From Tenacibaculum gallaicum (GTDB lineage Bacteria; Bacteroidota; Bacteroidia; Flavobacteriales; Flavobacteriaceae): DNA of 64,000 nucleotides. The notes under the pieces were generated by a model. The model did not search any database. It worked only from the letters and a program-made list of their open reading frames with translations, and was not told the origin of the DNA. Where the stretch lies: NCBI RefSeq assembly GCF_003387615.1, contig NZ_QUNS01000003.1, positions 312,591-376,590 of the forward strand. The letters are read 5' to 3'. Shown here in pieces: positions 1-7,016 of the stretch. A program made the translations under genes and the position numbers. Each line of letters starts with the position of its first letter. The first letter of the stretch is position 1.

Positions 1-690
1 TCTAAGCTAGAACTCTCTAATTATTTATGGATTGGCAATAATATTCCTATGGAGTTAAAGGAAGAAATGATTCCTGATAGTACTACTTTTTCTAATATTG
101 ATACTATCCTAAACACTTCAATAACTACCTTATTTGATAATGAATTTGAAAATCACCCTAAATTAAAGCTACTGGAGTTAAAGAAAAGAAATCTAGAAAT
201 AAATAAACAATTAAAAGTAAACAATCTATTACCTAAAGTAGATTTCCAATATAATTTTCTTGCTTCTAAAGTGAATAATTTCGATGCCTTTAGTACTGCT
301 AATTATAAAAACTCTCTTCAAGTGAGTATTCCTCTATTCTTGCGTAAATCTAGAGGTGACTTAAAACTTGCTAAATTAAAACTACAAGATATCGATTTTG
401 AAATTGCATCAACTAAAGTCTCTTTAGAAAACAAAATAACGGCTACCGAGCAAGAAATTACATCATACAAAAAGCAAAATGATATTTTAAAAAACCTTGT
501 AAAAGACTATCATACAATTGTAAAAAGTGAAGAACGTAAGTTTTCTTTAGGAGAAAGCTCTATTTTTTTAATTAATTATAGAGAAGTAAAATTAATAGAA
601 AGTAAATTGAAAGAAATTAAAAACCAGTACGAATACGCTAAAACAAAAGGAAAACTTATAAAACTATTGGGTAAATTAAATAGTTTATAA
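1..690 (+). CDS. TolC-family outer membrane efflux protein, C-terminal part (5' truncated by window)
   Basis: The reading frame is open to base 1, encoding Ser-Lys-Leu-Glu-Leu-Ser-Asn ahead of the first ATG at 49, so this is the 3' end of a longer gene and not a 213-residue protein. What is visible matches the second half of a TolC-type outer membrane factor: a long charged helical region rich in Lys, Glu and Leu, a HPKLKLLELK-type helix start near residue 35 of the ATG-initiated part, and an alternating pattern ending in a helical hairpin (KLIESKLKEIKNQYEYAK). TolC proteins form the outer-membrane duct of RND or ABC efflux pumps. The rest of the pump would lie upstream of the window. The stop codon overlaps tail-to-tail, by six bases, with the convergent membrane protein gene. 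The family is fairly certain; the substrate is unknown. Confidence 0.8.
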   Translation, partial: SKLELSNYLWIGNNIPMELKEEMIPDSTTFSNIDTILNTSITTLFDNEFENHPKLKLLELKKRNLEINKQLKVNNLLPKVDFQYNFLASKVNNFDAFSTANYKNSLQVSIPLFLRKSRGDLKLAKLKLQDIDFEIASTKVSLENKITATEQEITSYKKQNDILKNLVKDYHTIVKSEERKFSLGESSIFLINYREVKLIESKLKEIKNQYEYAKTKGKLIKLLGKLNSL

Positions 691-1788
691 TTGCTGTTTA
701 TACTCTTCTAACAATGCCTCATCAATAACGATATGTTCAGGAAGAATTCGCAAACGATATTTACTTTCACCTATAAATGTAATGAGATCTTTACGTTCTA
801 ATTTTTCTTCTTCTATCCTCAAAATTGAATTTATATTATCTATAATTCTTGTAACGTATGTTTGACTTTTGATATCTCCTCCTGAATTTACTATGATTGA
901 TTGTTTTTCTGCCTCTAAAAATTTTCTTCTATAAGCAAATGTTAGTAGGTTTTTATATTGCGTTGTTTTTGATCCAAAATCTATTTTAGCATTTACAATT
1001 CCTTTAGATGGAATGGTTAACTTTATTAATGACCAATCTAAAAACTGAATTTTCATTTCATTGGGCTTTGGTGTATGTGCTAATTGTATTACCCAGCTTG
1101 TCGCCAATACTAAAAAAACCGATACTAACGATGTTTTTGCTACAACTCTAATTAATTGATTTGTAAACTCATTATCAAAACCAATTAAAACATCAGATAG
1201 TTGAGAAATGAACAGCAATAGTATTGCTATAATTGATATAAAAGCAACTAATTTTAAATCTCTATACATAAAAGTTCTATAGAAAGAAACTCCCATTAAA
1301 AAACATAAAAAAGTCGTTAATAGTACATCTGGAAGCGCTGCTACTTTTACTCCGTAATAAAAATTGTTTCCATATAAAGAAGAAAACAACAAAGTTATAG
1401 AAGCCACAACAACAATTATAAGCCCTATAATTTTCACATTCTTTTCATTTCTGTAAATAAACTTTGGAGCATCATGTACATAATATAATGCCATCAGCCA
1501 AAATAAATTATTTACTGTTGACAAGATGTTTACTCCAATTTGATAGATAGTTGTTTTTTCAAAAGTGAAATAATTTGCTGAAAGTGCCCAAATACCAGAG
1601 GTAACCCACACCAGCATTCCAAAACTAAAATATAACAGGCCTTTATCAACTCTTTTTATTGAATTTCCATCTTCTAAAACTTCTTTAAATCGTTTCCTAA
1701 TGTTATAGTAGATTGCCAACAATAACACAGCTCCAATAAAAGAAATACACGTATGCAGTAAGTTATGAAACTGTGTTACTTCAGCCAT
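685..1788 (-). CDS. Seven-helix integral membrane protein with cytoplasmic C-terminal domain, unknown function
   Basis: I do not recognise a named family. The first about 245 residues form roughly seven hydrophobic segments (near residues 12-28, 50-70, 82-103, 118-138, 148-168, 180-197 and 215-235), separated by short charged loops. A soluble C-terminal domain of about 120 residues follows, rich in Lys, Glu and Ile. There is no signal peptide and no visible kinase, GGDEF or other catalytic motif. The layout (7TM bundle plus soluble tail) is like a membrane sensor. The start codon follows the ACMS decarboxylase stop directly with no gap, so it is almost certainly co-transcribed as the last gene of the kynurenine-degradation operon. 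Sensor, transporter accessory and regulator are all possible. The 3' end overlaps the TolC-family gene on the other strand. Confidence 0.6.
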   Translation of the reverse strand: MAEVTQFHNLLHTCISFIGAVLLLAIYYNIRKRFKEVLEDGNSIKRVDKGLLYFSFGMLVWVTSGIWALSANYFTFEKTTIYQIGVNILSTVNNLFWLMALYYVHDAPKFIYRNEKNVKIIGLIIVVVASITLLFSSLYGNNFYYGVKVAALPDVLLTTFLCFLMGVSFYRTFMYRDLKLVAFISIIAILLLFISQLSDVLIGFDNEFTNQLIRVVAKTSLVSVFLVLATSWVIQLAHTPKPNEMKIQFLDWSLIKLTIPSKGIVNAKIDFGSKTTQYKNLLTFAYRRKFLEAEKQSIIVNSGGDIKSQTYVTRIIDNINSILRIEEEKLERKDLITFIGESKYRLRILPEHIVIDEALLEEYKQQL

Positions 1789-2874
1789 TTATCGTAAGAT
1801 TTTAGAAACTAAATCTTTTTTTGCTTTTTCATCATCTCCAAACAACCATTGTAGTACATTATCCTCCCACATCTCATCCTTCTCTTGCTCGTTAATAATG
1901 TTTCTATCAATAGCTAAATCTAAGATTTTTCCTGGGTATGATGATTGAATTTCGCTTTCCATTTCTCCTAATGGATAAGGATCATCTAACCCAATTAACA
2001 CTTGTTTTGAGCCTTGGTTTTTAATCAACAAATCTAAAGACCCTGTATCGTGTACCAACGTATCAAAGAAGATATTTTTACTTCCTACCGCTTTTCTTGG
2101 ATGACTTTTTCCTTCAAATAAATCTGGTCTTCCATCAAACCCTTGAATACGACGTCCTAAATTCATTTGAGCTAGTTGTCCTCCATGCGCAAAACAAACA
2201 CGCATGTTTGGGTACTTCTCATAATACCCATTCAATGTTAAAAAGTGATATGCATCTGCACACTGTGCTAACATCCAAATTAAATGGAAACGCCACGAAG
2301 TATTTTGTAATTTGATAAATTTTTCACCATCATACGGATGAATTTCAACCGCTAAATTATATTTATCTGCCAACTCAAAAATCGGTTCATTTTCCTCATC
2401 AAAAATACAACGCCAAGTACCAATTGTATCCATATAATGCGTTGGTAAACACAACAAACGCATACCTAACACCTCAACACAACGTTCAATTTCCCATAAA
2501 GCTCCACGAACAAAACCTGGATGCACCACAAAACCACAAGTAAACTTACCTGGATTATCATGTTGAACACGTGCATTAAAATCATTCTGAAAACGTAACG
2601 CTTGCTTCATTTCTTCTAAACGTAATCCGTTTCCGTATAACTGAGATAGATTTAAAACAACTGCATGGTCAATTTTAAAATGATCCATCCACTCAAGTTT
2701 TTCATCCAAAAAGAAACTAGAGTCTGTTACTGGTCGACTCCAATCTTTTTGCAACATGAACTTTCTATCCTTATCTACCCAAAAAATTCCTTTGTCTTTC
2801 ATAAACTGAGGAATCTGCTCAGGGTAAGGCAGTAAATGTGAATGTCCGTTTATTCGTAGTTTGCGTTTTGTCAT
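1789..2874 (-). CDS. nbaD: 2-amino-3-carboxymuconate-6-semialdehyde decarboxylase (ACMSD), amidohydrolase family
   Basis: Zn-dependent amidohydrolase-fold decarboxylase converting 2-amino-3-carboxymuconate semialdehyde to 2-aminomuconate semialdehyde, which diverts the kynurenine pathway away from quinolinate and NAD. All expected metal ligands are visible: the N-terminal His-x-His (H11, H13), H179 in EIHPYDG, H230 in FAHGGQ and an Asp in the GLDDPYPLGE motif near residue 297. The length, 361 residues, is slightly above the usual about 335. It lies 20 bases downstream of the 3-hydroxyanthranilate dioxygenase gene, which makes its substrate, and is immediately followed by the seven-helix membrane protein gene. 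Family assignment is strong. The gene symbol follows the Pseudomonas nba nomenclature. Confidence 0.93.
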   Translation of the reverse strand: MTKRKLRINGHSHLLPYPEQIPQFMKDKGIFWVDKDRKFMLQKDWSRPVTDSSFFLDEKLEWMDHFKIDHAVVLNLSQLYGNGLRLEEMKQALRFQNDFNARVQHDNPGKFTCGFVVHPGFVRGALWEIERCVEVLGMRLLCLPTHYMDTIGTWRCIFDEENEPIFELADKYNLAVEIHPYDGEKFIKLQNTSWRFHLIWMLAQCADAYHFLTLNGYYEKYPNMRVCFAHGGQLAQMNLGRRIQGFDGRPDLFEGKSHPRKAVGSKNIFFDTLVHDTGSLDLLIKNQGSKQVLIGLDDPYPLGEMESEIQSSYPGKILDLAIDRNIINEQEKDEMWEDNVLQWLFGDDEKAKKDLVSKILR

Positions 2875-2894
2875 TTTCTTTTCTATTAAGATAT

Positions 2895-3422
2895 CTATGC
2901 TTTATTAGGAGCTTCCATTACTGTTCCACATTTATCACAAGTACATTTTTTTGTATCAGAATAATACTTGTCAAAAATTATTGGCATATCGGTTTCAATA
3001 TTATCTAACGCAAATTCTTCTCTATACAATTGATACCCACAACTTTCACAGTACCATTCTAAAGCATCCATCATTCCCTCATCACGTGGATATTCAATAA
3101 CCAAACCTACTGTGTTTGCTTTTCGCTGCGGTGAATGCGGAACTTTAGCTGGCAACAAATAAATATCACCTTCGTTAATTTCAACATCAATCATCTTTCC
3201 GCTGTCATCAATAATCTTTAATACCATATCTCCTTCTAATTGGTAGAAGAATTCCGGTGTTTCATTATAGTGATAATCTTTACGTTTGTTAGGCCCCCCA
3301 ACAACCATTACGATATACTCACCGTTGTCCCATACCTGTTTATTTCCTACAGGCGGTTTTAGTAAATGACGGTTTTCATCTATCCATTTTTTGAAATTCA
3401 AAGGTTGTACTAACTTGCTCAT
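2895..3422 (-). CDS. nbaC: 3-hydroxyanthranilate 3,4-dioxygenase
   Basis: Cupin Fe(II) dioxygenase that opens the ring of 3-hydroxyanthranilate to give 2-amino-3-carboxymuconate semialdehyde. The 175 residues match the bacterial form. The active-site metal ligands are H51, E57 (in HYNETPEFFYQLEG) and H96 (VPHSPQR). The rubredoxin-like C-terminal metal site typical of bacterial enzymes is intact: C125-x2-C128 and C162-x2-C165. The gene lies 96 bases downstream of the SDR gene, a gap that contains a stem-loop, and 20 bases upstream of the ACMSD gene. Function is secure from motif content and context. Confidence 0.95.
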   Translation of the reverse strand: MSKLVQPLNFKKWIDENRHLLKPPVGNKQVWDNGEYIVMVVGGPNKRKDYHYNETPEFFYQLEGDMVLKIIDDSGKMIDVEINEGDIYLLPAKVPHSPQRKANTVGLVIEYPRDEGMMDALEWYCESCGYQLYREEFALDNIETDMPIIFDKYYSDTKKCTCDKCGTVMEAPNKA

Positions 3423-3496
3423 TTTATTTAGATTTTTAAACTTTTAGACATCAAATTCAAGATTGTTTTAAAGATACTTAAATAGCCTTGTTTCTA

Positions 3497-3531
3497 AAAG
3501 TCTTTATGCAGGATTCTTTTATAAAGACTTT
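3497..3531 (-). other. Stem-loop at the SDR/3-HAO gene junction
   Basis: A perfect 11-bp inverted repeat, AAAGTCTTTAT (3497-3507) and ATAAAGACTTT (3521-3531), with a 13-base loop overlapping the SDR stop codon. There is no strong U-run on the minus strand after the stem, so it looks more like an RNA-processing or stability element or a weak attenuator than a full terminator. Confidence 0.45.
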
Positions 3532-4295
3532 GTTCTACCACCATCAACAGGAACATTTATTCCGTTGATAAAACTCGCTTTCTCACTTGCTAAAAACACT
3601 ACTGCATTGGCAATTTCTTCAGGTTTCGCAAAACGTTTTGCTGGAGAGGCATTTTTCATGGTCTCTGAAACTTCTTCAATTGTCTTTCCTGTTTTTACTG
3701 CTTTGTTATTTATAATTTCAGTCAACCTTTCAGTACCAGTGGCTCCTGGTAATACATTGTTTACAGTAATTCCGAATTGTCCTAATTCATTTGCCAAGGT
3801 TTTGCTCCAATTAGCTACAGCACCACGAATGGTGTTTGATACTCCTAAGCCATCTAATGGTTGTTTTACCGAAGTAGAAATTACATTAATAATTCTACCA
3901 TAATTTTGTTCTTTCATAAAAGGAACCACAGCTTGTACCAACACATGATTACATTTTAAGTGCATTGTAAAAGCTCTTTCAAATTCTTCTATTTTAGCAT
4001 TAAATACTGGACCTCCAGCTGGACCTCCCGTATTATTTACTAGAATATGGAACTGTAAATCAGTTGCTGCTAACTTTTCTTTTAATTCTTCTGGTTTTGA
4101 AAAATCGGCTACCAAATATCCATGCTTTTGATTGTTATTTGGTAACTCAGCTAAAACTACTTTTAATTTTTCCTCATTTCTAGCTACCAAGGTTACATTT
4201 ACTCCTTCTTCTGCTAATTGTATAGCTGATGCTTTTCCTATTCCTTGTGTACTACCACATACCAAGGCATTTTTATGTTGTATCTCTAAATTCAT
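3519..4295 (-). CDS. SDR-family oxidoreductase lacking the canonical Tyr-x3-Lys, kynurenine operon
   Basis: Rossmann-fold short-chain dehydrogenase-like protein, 258 residues. The nucleotide-binding motif CGSTQGIG is at residues 13-20, the NNTG element (usually NNAG) near 87-90, and the catalytic-position Ser at about 140 in INVIST. Where the catalytic Tyr-x3-Lys should be, the sequence reads Ser153-Asn-Thr-Ile-Arg157, so both key residues appear replaced. The C-terminal VPVDGGRTKSL tail is of the usual SDR type. It sits inside the 2-aminomuconate branch, two bases downstream of a small conserved gene. It could act on a semialdehyde or keto intermediate, or be a non-classical SDR using another proton donor. 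The family is certain; the reaction is unknown. Confidence 0.85.
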   Translation of the reverse strand: MNLEIQHKNALVCGSTQGIGKASAIQLAEEGVNVTLVARNEEKLKVVLAELPNNNQKHGYLVADFSKPEELKEKLAATDLQFHILVNNTGGPAGGPVFNAKIEEFERAFTMHLKCNHVLVQAVVPFMKEQNYGRIINVISTSVKQPLDGLGVSNTIRGAVANWSKTLANELGQFGITVNNVLPGATGTERLTEIINNKAVKTGKTIEEVSETMKNASPAKRFAKPEEIANAVVFLASEKASFINGINVPVDGGRTKSL

Positions 4296-4297
4296 CT

Positions 4298-4516
4298 TTA
4301 TTCGTTATTCTGAATCATTTGTTTAATCTTAACTGCTTTCTCAAAATGATCTAATTGATGCGTTTGAATCCACCAAGTAGCCACTTCCATTAATACTTTC
4401 GGGTTGTCATTCTTATTTTTGAAAAATGCATAAAACGAGAGCCCTACATTTTCTCCTTTTTTAGCAATCTTCTCTTCACAGATAGCAATTATTTTTTGTC
4501 GTATTTCCTTATTCAT
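4298..4516 (-). CDS. Small conserved protein of the kynurenine-degradation operon (possibly DUF6500)
   Basis: A 72-residue soluble protein with mixed charged and aromatic character, including a VGLSFYAFF segment, an NDNPKVLMEVATWW segment and a helical C-terminus ending LDHFEKAVKIKQM. No signal peptide, membrane segment or metal motif. From memory it resembles a small Pfam family, DUF6500, found beside aldehyde dehydrogenase genes of this pathway; that name is tentative. The gene overlaps the end of the aldehyde dehydrogenase gene by eight bases and precedes the SDR gene by two, so translational coupling is likely. This supports it being a real operon member. It could be an accessory subunit or a small enzyme; nothing in the sequence decides. 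Confidence 0.75.
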   Translation of the reverse strand: MNKEIRQKIIAICEEKIAKKGENVGLSFYAFFKNKNDNPKVLMEVATWWIQTHQLDHFEKAVKIKQMIQNNE

Positions 4517-5951
4517 ATTTTATACATATATTTTTCGATTCTGTAAAAAAACGTAACGCTTCAAAACCTCCTTCGCGCCCTACTCCACTTGCCTTCTGAC
4601 CTCCAAAAGGTGTTCTTAAATCACGCAACAACCAGGTATTTACCCAAACAATTCCTGTGTGCAATTCTTTAGACATCCGCATGGTTCTGGTCAGATTGTT
4701 TGTCCAAAGTGTTGATGACAATCCATACACTACACCATTAGCCAACTTTAAAGCTTCATCTTCTGCTTTAAAAGACATAATCGTAACTACAGGCCCAAAA
4801 ATCTCTTCTTGATTTAATCTACATTGGTTATCTGAAACTTCAATAATGGTAGGCTGCAAATAATATCCATTCTCACTTCCTTTTACGGTAACTGTATTTC
4901 CTCCATAGAGAATTTTGCCGCCTTCTTGTTCAGCAATATCTATATACGACTTTACCTTTTCTAAGTGTGGTTTCGATACCAATGCTCCAATATTTGTATC
5001 GGTATCAAATGGGTTTCCTATTTTTAACTGTGATACTTTCTGAACGAAATCTTTTTTGAATTGCTCATAGATACTTTCTTCTACAAAAATTCTGCTTCCA
5101 CACAAACAAATCTGTCCTTGATTCGCAAATGAAGAACGGACTGTGGTTTCTAACATCTTATCATAATCACAGTCAGCAAAAATGATATTTGGATTTTTTC
5201 CTCCTAACTCTAACGACAATTTCTTAAACATAGGTGCTGCTGTACGAGCTATATGTGCTCCTGTAGTGGTCCCTCCTGTAAATGAAATCGCTTTGATATC
5301 TGGATGTTCAATAATGGCTTGCCCTGTGATAGTTCCTAATCCGTGAACTATGTTCAATACCCCTTTTGGCAAACCTGCTTCATTACAAATTTCACCTAAC
5401 AAATAGGCTGTCATAGGCGTTACTTCACTTGGTTTTGCTACAACACAGTTTCCTGCTGCTATAGCCGGAGCAATCTTCCATGTGAATAAATAGAGTGGTA
5501 AATTCCACGGAGAAATACACCCCACCACACCAATAGGCTGACGCAAGGTAAAATTCATTGCCCCTAACCCAACGCTCTCATGGGCTTCCGAAGAAAATTG
5601 CGTAATCGCATCTGCAAAATATTGAAAATTTGACGATGCTCTCGGAATGTCGATTGCTGTAGCTAAACTTAATGGTTTTCCATTATCCTTTGTCTCTGCT
5701 TCTACTAATTCAGGAAGTTTTTCTTGAATCAAACTCGCTATTTCAGAAAGAATCCTTCTACGTTCATTCAACGTCGTATTTGACCAAGACGGAAAAGCTT
5801 CCTTAGCTGCTTTACATGCTAACGCTACATCTTCCTTAGTTGAATTAGGAATTTGCCCGTAAACCTCTCCAATTGATGGATTATAATTATCGATCCATTG
5901 TTTTTTTATAGGATCTACAAACACTCCGTTTATATAGTTTTTAATGTTCAT
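4509..5951 (-). CDS. 2-aminomuconate 6-semialdehyde dehydrogenase (aldehyde dehydrogenase family)
   Basis: NAD-dependent aldehyde dehydrogenase that oxidises 2-aminomuconate semialdehyde, the ACMSD product, to 2-aminomuconate. Motifs are complete: the SPWNLPLYLFTWKIAPA cofactor/substrate segment, the FTGGTTTG loop, Glu of LELGGKNPN (about 248) and nucleophile Cys in NQGQICLCGSR (about 282). The reading frame extends three codons upstream to a GTG, but the ATG at 5951 (MNIKNYINGVF) gives the usual N-terminus and I choose it. The pathway assignment rests on subfamily look (ALDH8/2-hydroxymuconic semialdehyde dehydrogenase type) plus the neighbouring pathway genes. The end overlaps the small conserved gene by eight bases. 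Confidence 0.9.
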   Translation of the reverse strand: MNIKNYINGVFVDPIKKQWIDNYNPSIGEVYGQIPNSTKEDVALACKAAKEAFPSWSNTTLNERRRILSEIASLIQEKLPELVEAETKDNGKPLSLATAIDIPRASSNFQYFADAITQFSSEAHESVGLGAMNFTLRQPIGVVGCISPWNLPLYLFTWKIAPAIAAGNCVVAKPSEVTPMTAYLLGEICNEAGLPKGVLNIVHGLGTITGQAIIEHPDIKAISFTGGTTTGAHIARTAAPMFKKLSLELGGKNPNIIFADCDYDKMLETTVRSSFANQGQICLCGSRIFVEESIYEQFKKDFVQKVSQLKIGNPFDTDTNIGALVSKPHLEKVKSYIDIAEQEGGKILYGGNTVTVKGSENGYYLQPTIIEVSDNQCRLNQEEIFGPVVTIMSFKAEDEALKLANGVVYGLSSTLWTNNLTRTMRMSKELHTGIVWVNTWLLRDLRTPFGGQKASGVGREGGFEALRFFTESKNICIKYE

Positions 5952-5973
5952 TTCACTCACAGATTAAAGAAAA

Positions 5974-6004
5974 AAGAGAAAAGAAAAGAGATTTCTTTTC
6001 TCTT
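5974..6004 (-). other. Purine/pyrimidine stem-loop between the RidA and aldehyde dehydrogenase genes
   Basis: A perfect 13-bp inverted repeat, AAGAGAAAAGAAA (5974-5986) and its complement (5992-6004), with a five-base loop. Read on the minus strand the stem is followed by a U-rich stretch, so it could act as an attenuator inside the operon, lowering expression of downstream genes, or as an RNA-processing site. It lies in the 66-base gap between two genes of one pathway. Confidence 0.5.
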
Positions 6005-6017
6005 GGTCCTTGGTTCT

Positions 6018-6431
6018 TTATTCTTGTTTCTTATACGCCACCACTTTAATTTCAATCAATAAATGTGGGTGTGGCAATTGATGTACCGCTACTGTTGTTC
6101 TGGTAGGTCCGTTATAATCGAAATATTTTGCATACACTTGATTATACCCTCCAAAATCATTCATGTTTACTAAGAATGACGTTACATCAACAATATCTGA
6201 CAAGTCTGCACCTACTTCTTGTAAAATATCTCGGATGTTTTCAATCACCGCTTGGGTTTGCTTTTTAATATCTAAGTTGGTCGTACCAAACTCATCTACC
6301 TCAACCCCTTCAAAAGAATTATCTGGTCTTCTTGAACTGGTTCCTGACACATAAATAAAATCTCCTACTTGTTTTACATGCGGAAATTTTCCTCTTGGTA
6401 TTGCCTTTCCTTTGATTACTTTACTGTCCAT
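6018..6431 (-). CDS. RidA/YjgF-family protein, probable 2-aminomuconate deaminase
   Basis: 137-residue RidA-fold protein (trimeric enamine/imine deaminase family). The family pattern is visible: [15 protein letters not shown] near residues 16-30, the central helix with [19 protein letters not shown], and the C-terminal GPTRTTVAV with its conserved Arg (about 112) and a Glu within LIEIKVVAY. In the 2-aminomuconate pathway a RidA-type enzyme (AmnD) hydrolyses 2-aminomuconate to 4-oxalocrotonate and ammonia. Its place upstream of the aldehyde dehydrogenase makes that the best reading. It could instead be a general RidA detoxifying reactive enamines, which the pathway also produces. It is the first gene of this half of the kynurenine cluster. 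Confidence 0.85.
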   Translation of the reverse strand: MDSKVIKGKAIPRGKFPHVKQVGDFIYVSGTSSRRPDNSFEGVEVDEFGTTNLDIKKQTQAVIENIRDILQEVGADLSDIVDVTSFLVNMNDFGGYNQVYAKYFDYNGPTRTTVAVHQLPHPHLLIEIKVVAYKKQE

Positions 6432-6460
6432 ATTTTACATTTTTTAACTTCCAAGCGCTT

Positions 6461-6494
6461 TTCATGTAAGATTTCTCCCTTTGGTCGAAATGAC
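6461..6494 (-). repeat. Copy of a dispersed GTCATTTCGA...GAGAAATCT repeat
   Basis: Read on the minus strand this is TGTCATTTCGACC followed by AAAGGGAGAAATCT and ACATGAA, matching the core of the repeats at 28741 and 61245. It fills most of the 65-base gap between the DUF1697 gene and the RidA gene, at the boundary between the stress operon and the kynurenine operon. Confidence 0.6.
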
Positions 6495-6496
6495 AT

Positions 6497-7015
6497 TTAT
6501 GAAGTTGCTAATTCTACTAAATGATTTGTCGTTTTAAAGTTACGAGTAGTTGCGGAAACTTTTAACTTTCTTTCAAAAAAATTATTTGTCAATTTTGTCT
6601 TTCCGTATCCTCCTACTGCATTCACATAAACTATATCTTTTAAAATCGTAAACTCATCTTCTTTCGCATCCACTCCTAACTCTTCTACTTTAACACCATT
6701 AAATAAAAAGGTAAAGTATTGCTGTTTTTCTGGCAAATGATTATAAGGATTATTTTGAAGTATTTCTATTACCTCTTTTATCTCTTTTGCCAATACAGCA
6801 ACTTCATAGCCATATTTTTCTTTAATTTTTGTATGTATTCTTTTTTCTACCTCTCTTAAATGCTCTTCCGTTTTTAACACAATATTTCCACTTTGAATAT
6901 AGGTTTTCACATCGCTATAATCAAGTTCTTCTAATAGAGCTTTTAATTCTTTCATAGGGATTTTATTTTTCCCTGAAACATTAATACCTCTTAACAAAAT
7001 AATAATTGTGTTCAT
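6497..7015 (-). CDS. DUF1697 domain-containing protein
   Basis: 172-residue soluble protein of the DUF1697 family, recognised by its N-terminal LLRGINVSGKNKIPMKELKA and the YIQSGNIVLKT segment (about residues 38-50), and the C-terminal KTKLTNNFFERKL...TTRNFKT region. The biochemical role of the family is not established. Its ATG is one base after the stop of the giant AAA ATPase gene, so it may be the last gene of the stress operon. On the other side a dispersed repeat separates it from the kynurenine block. DUF1697 proteins occur in many unrelated contexts, so the linkage may be incidental. Confidence 0.88.
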   Translation of the reverse strand: MNTIIILLRGINVSGKNKIPMKELKALLEELDYSDVKTYIQSGNIVLKTEEHLREVEKRIHTKIKEKYGYEVAVLAKEIKEVIEILQNNPYNHLPEKQQYFTFLFNGVKVEELGVDAKEDEFTILKDIVYVNAVGGYGKTKLTNNFFERKLKVSATTRNFKTTNHLVELATS

Positions 7016-7016
7016 T

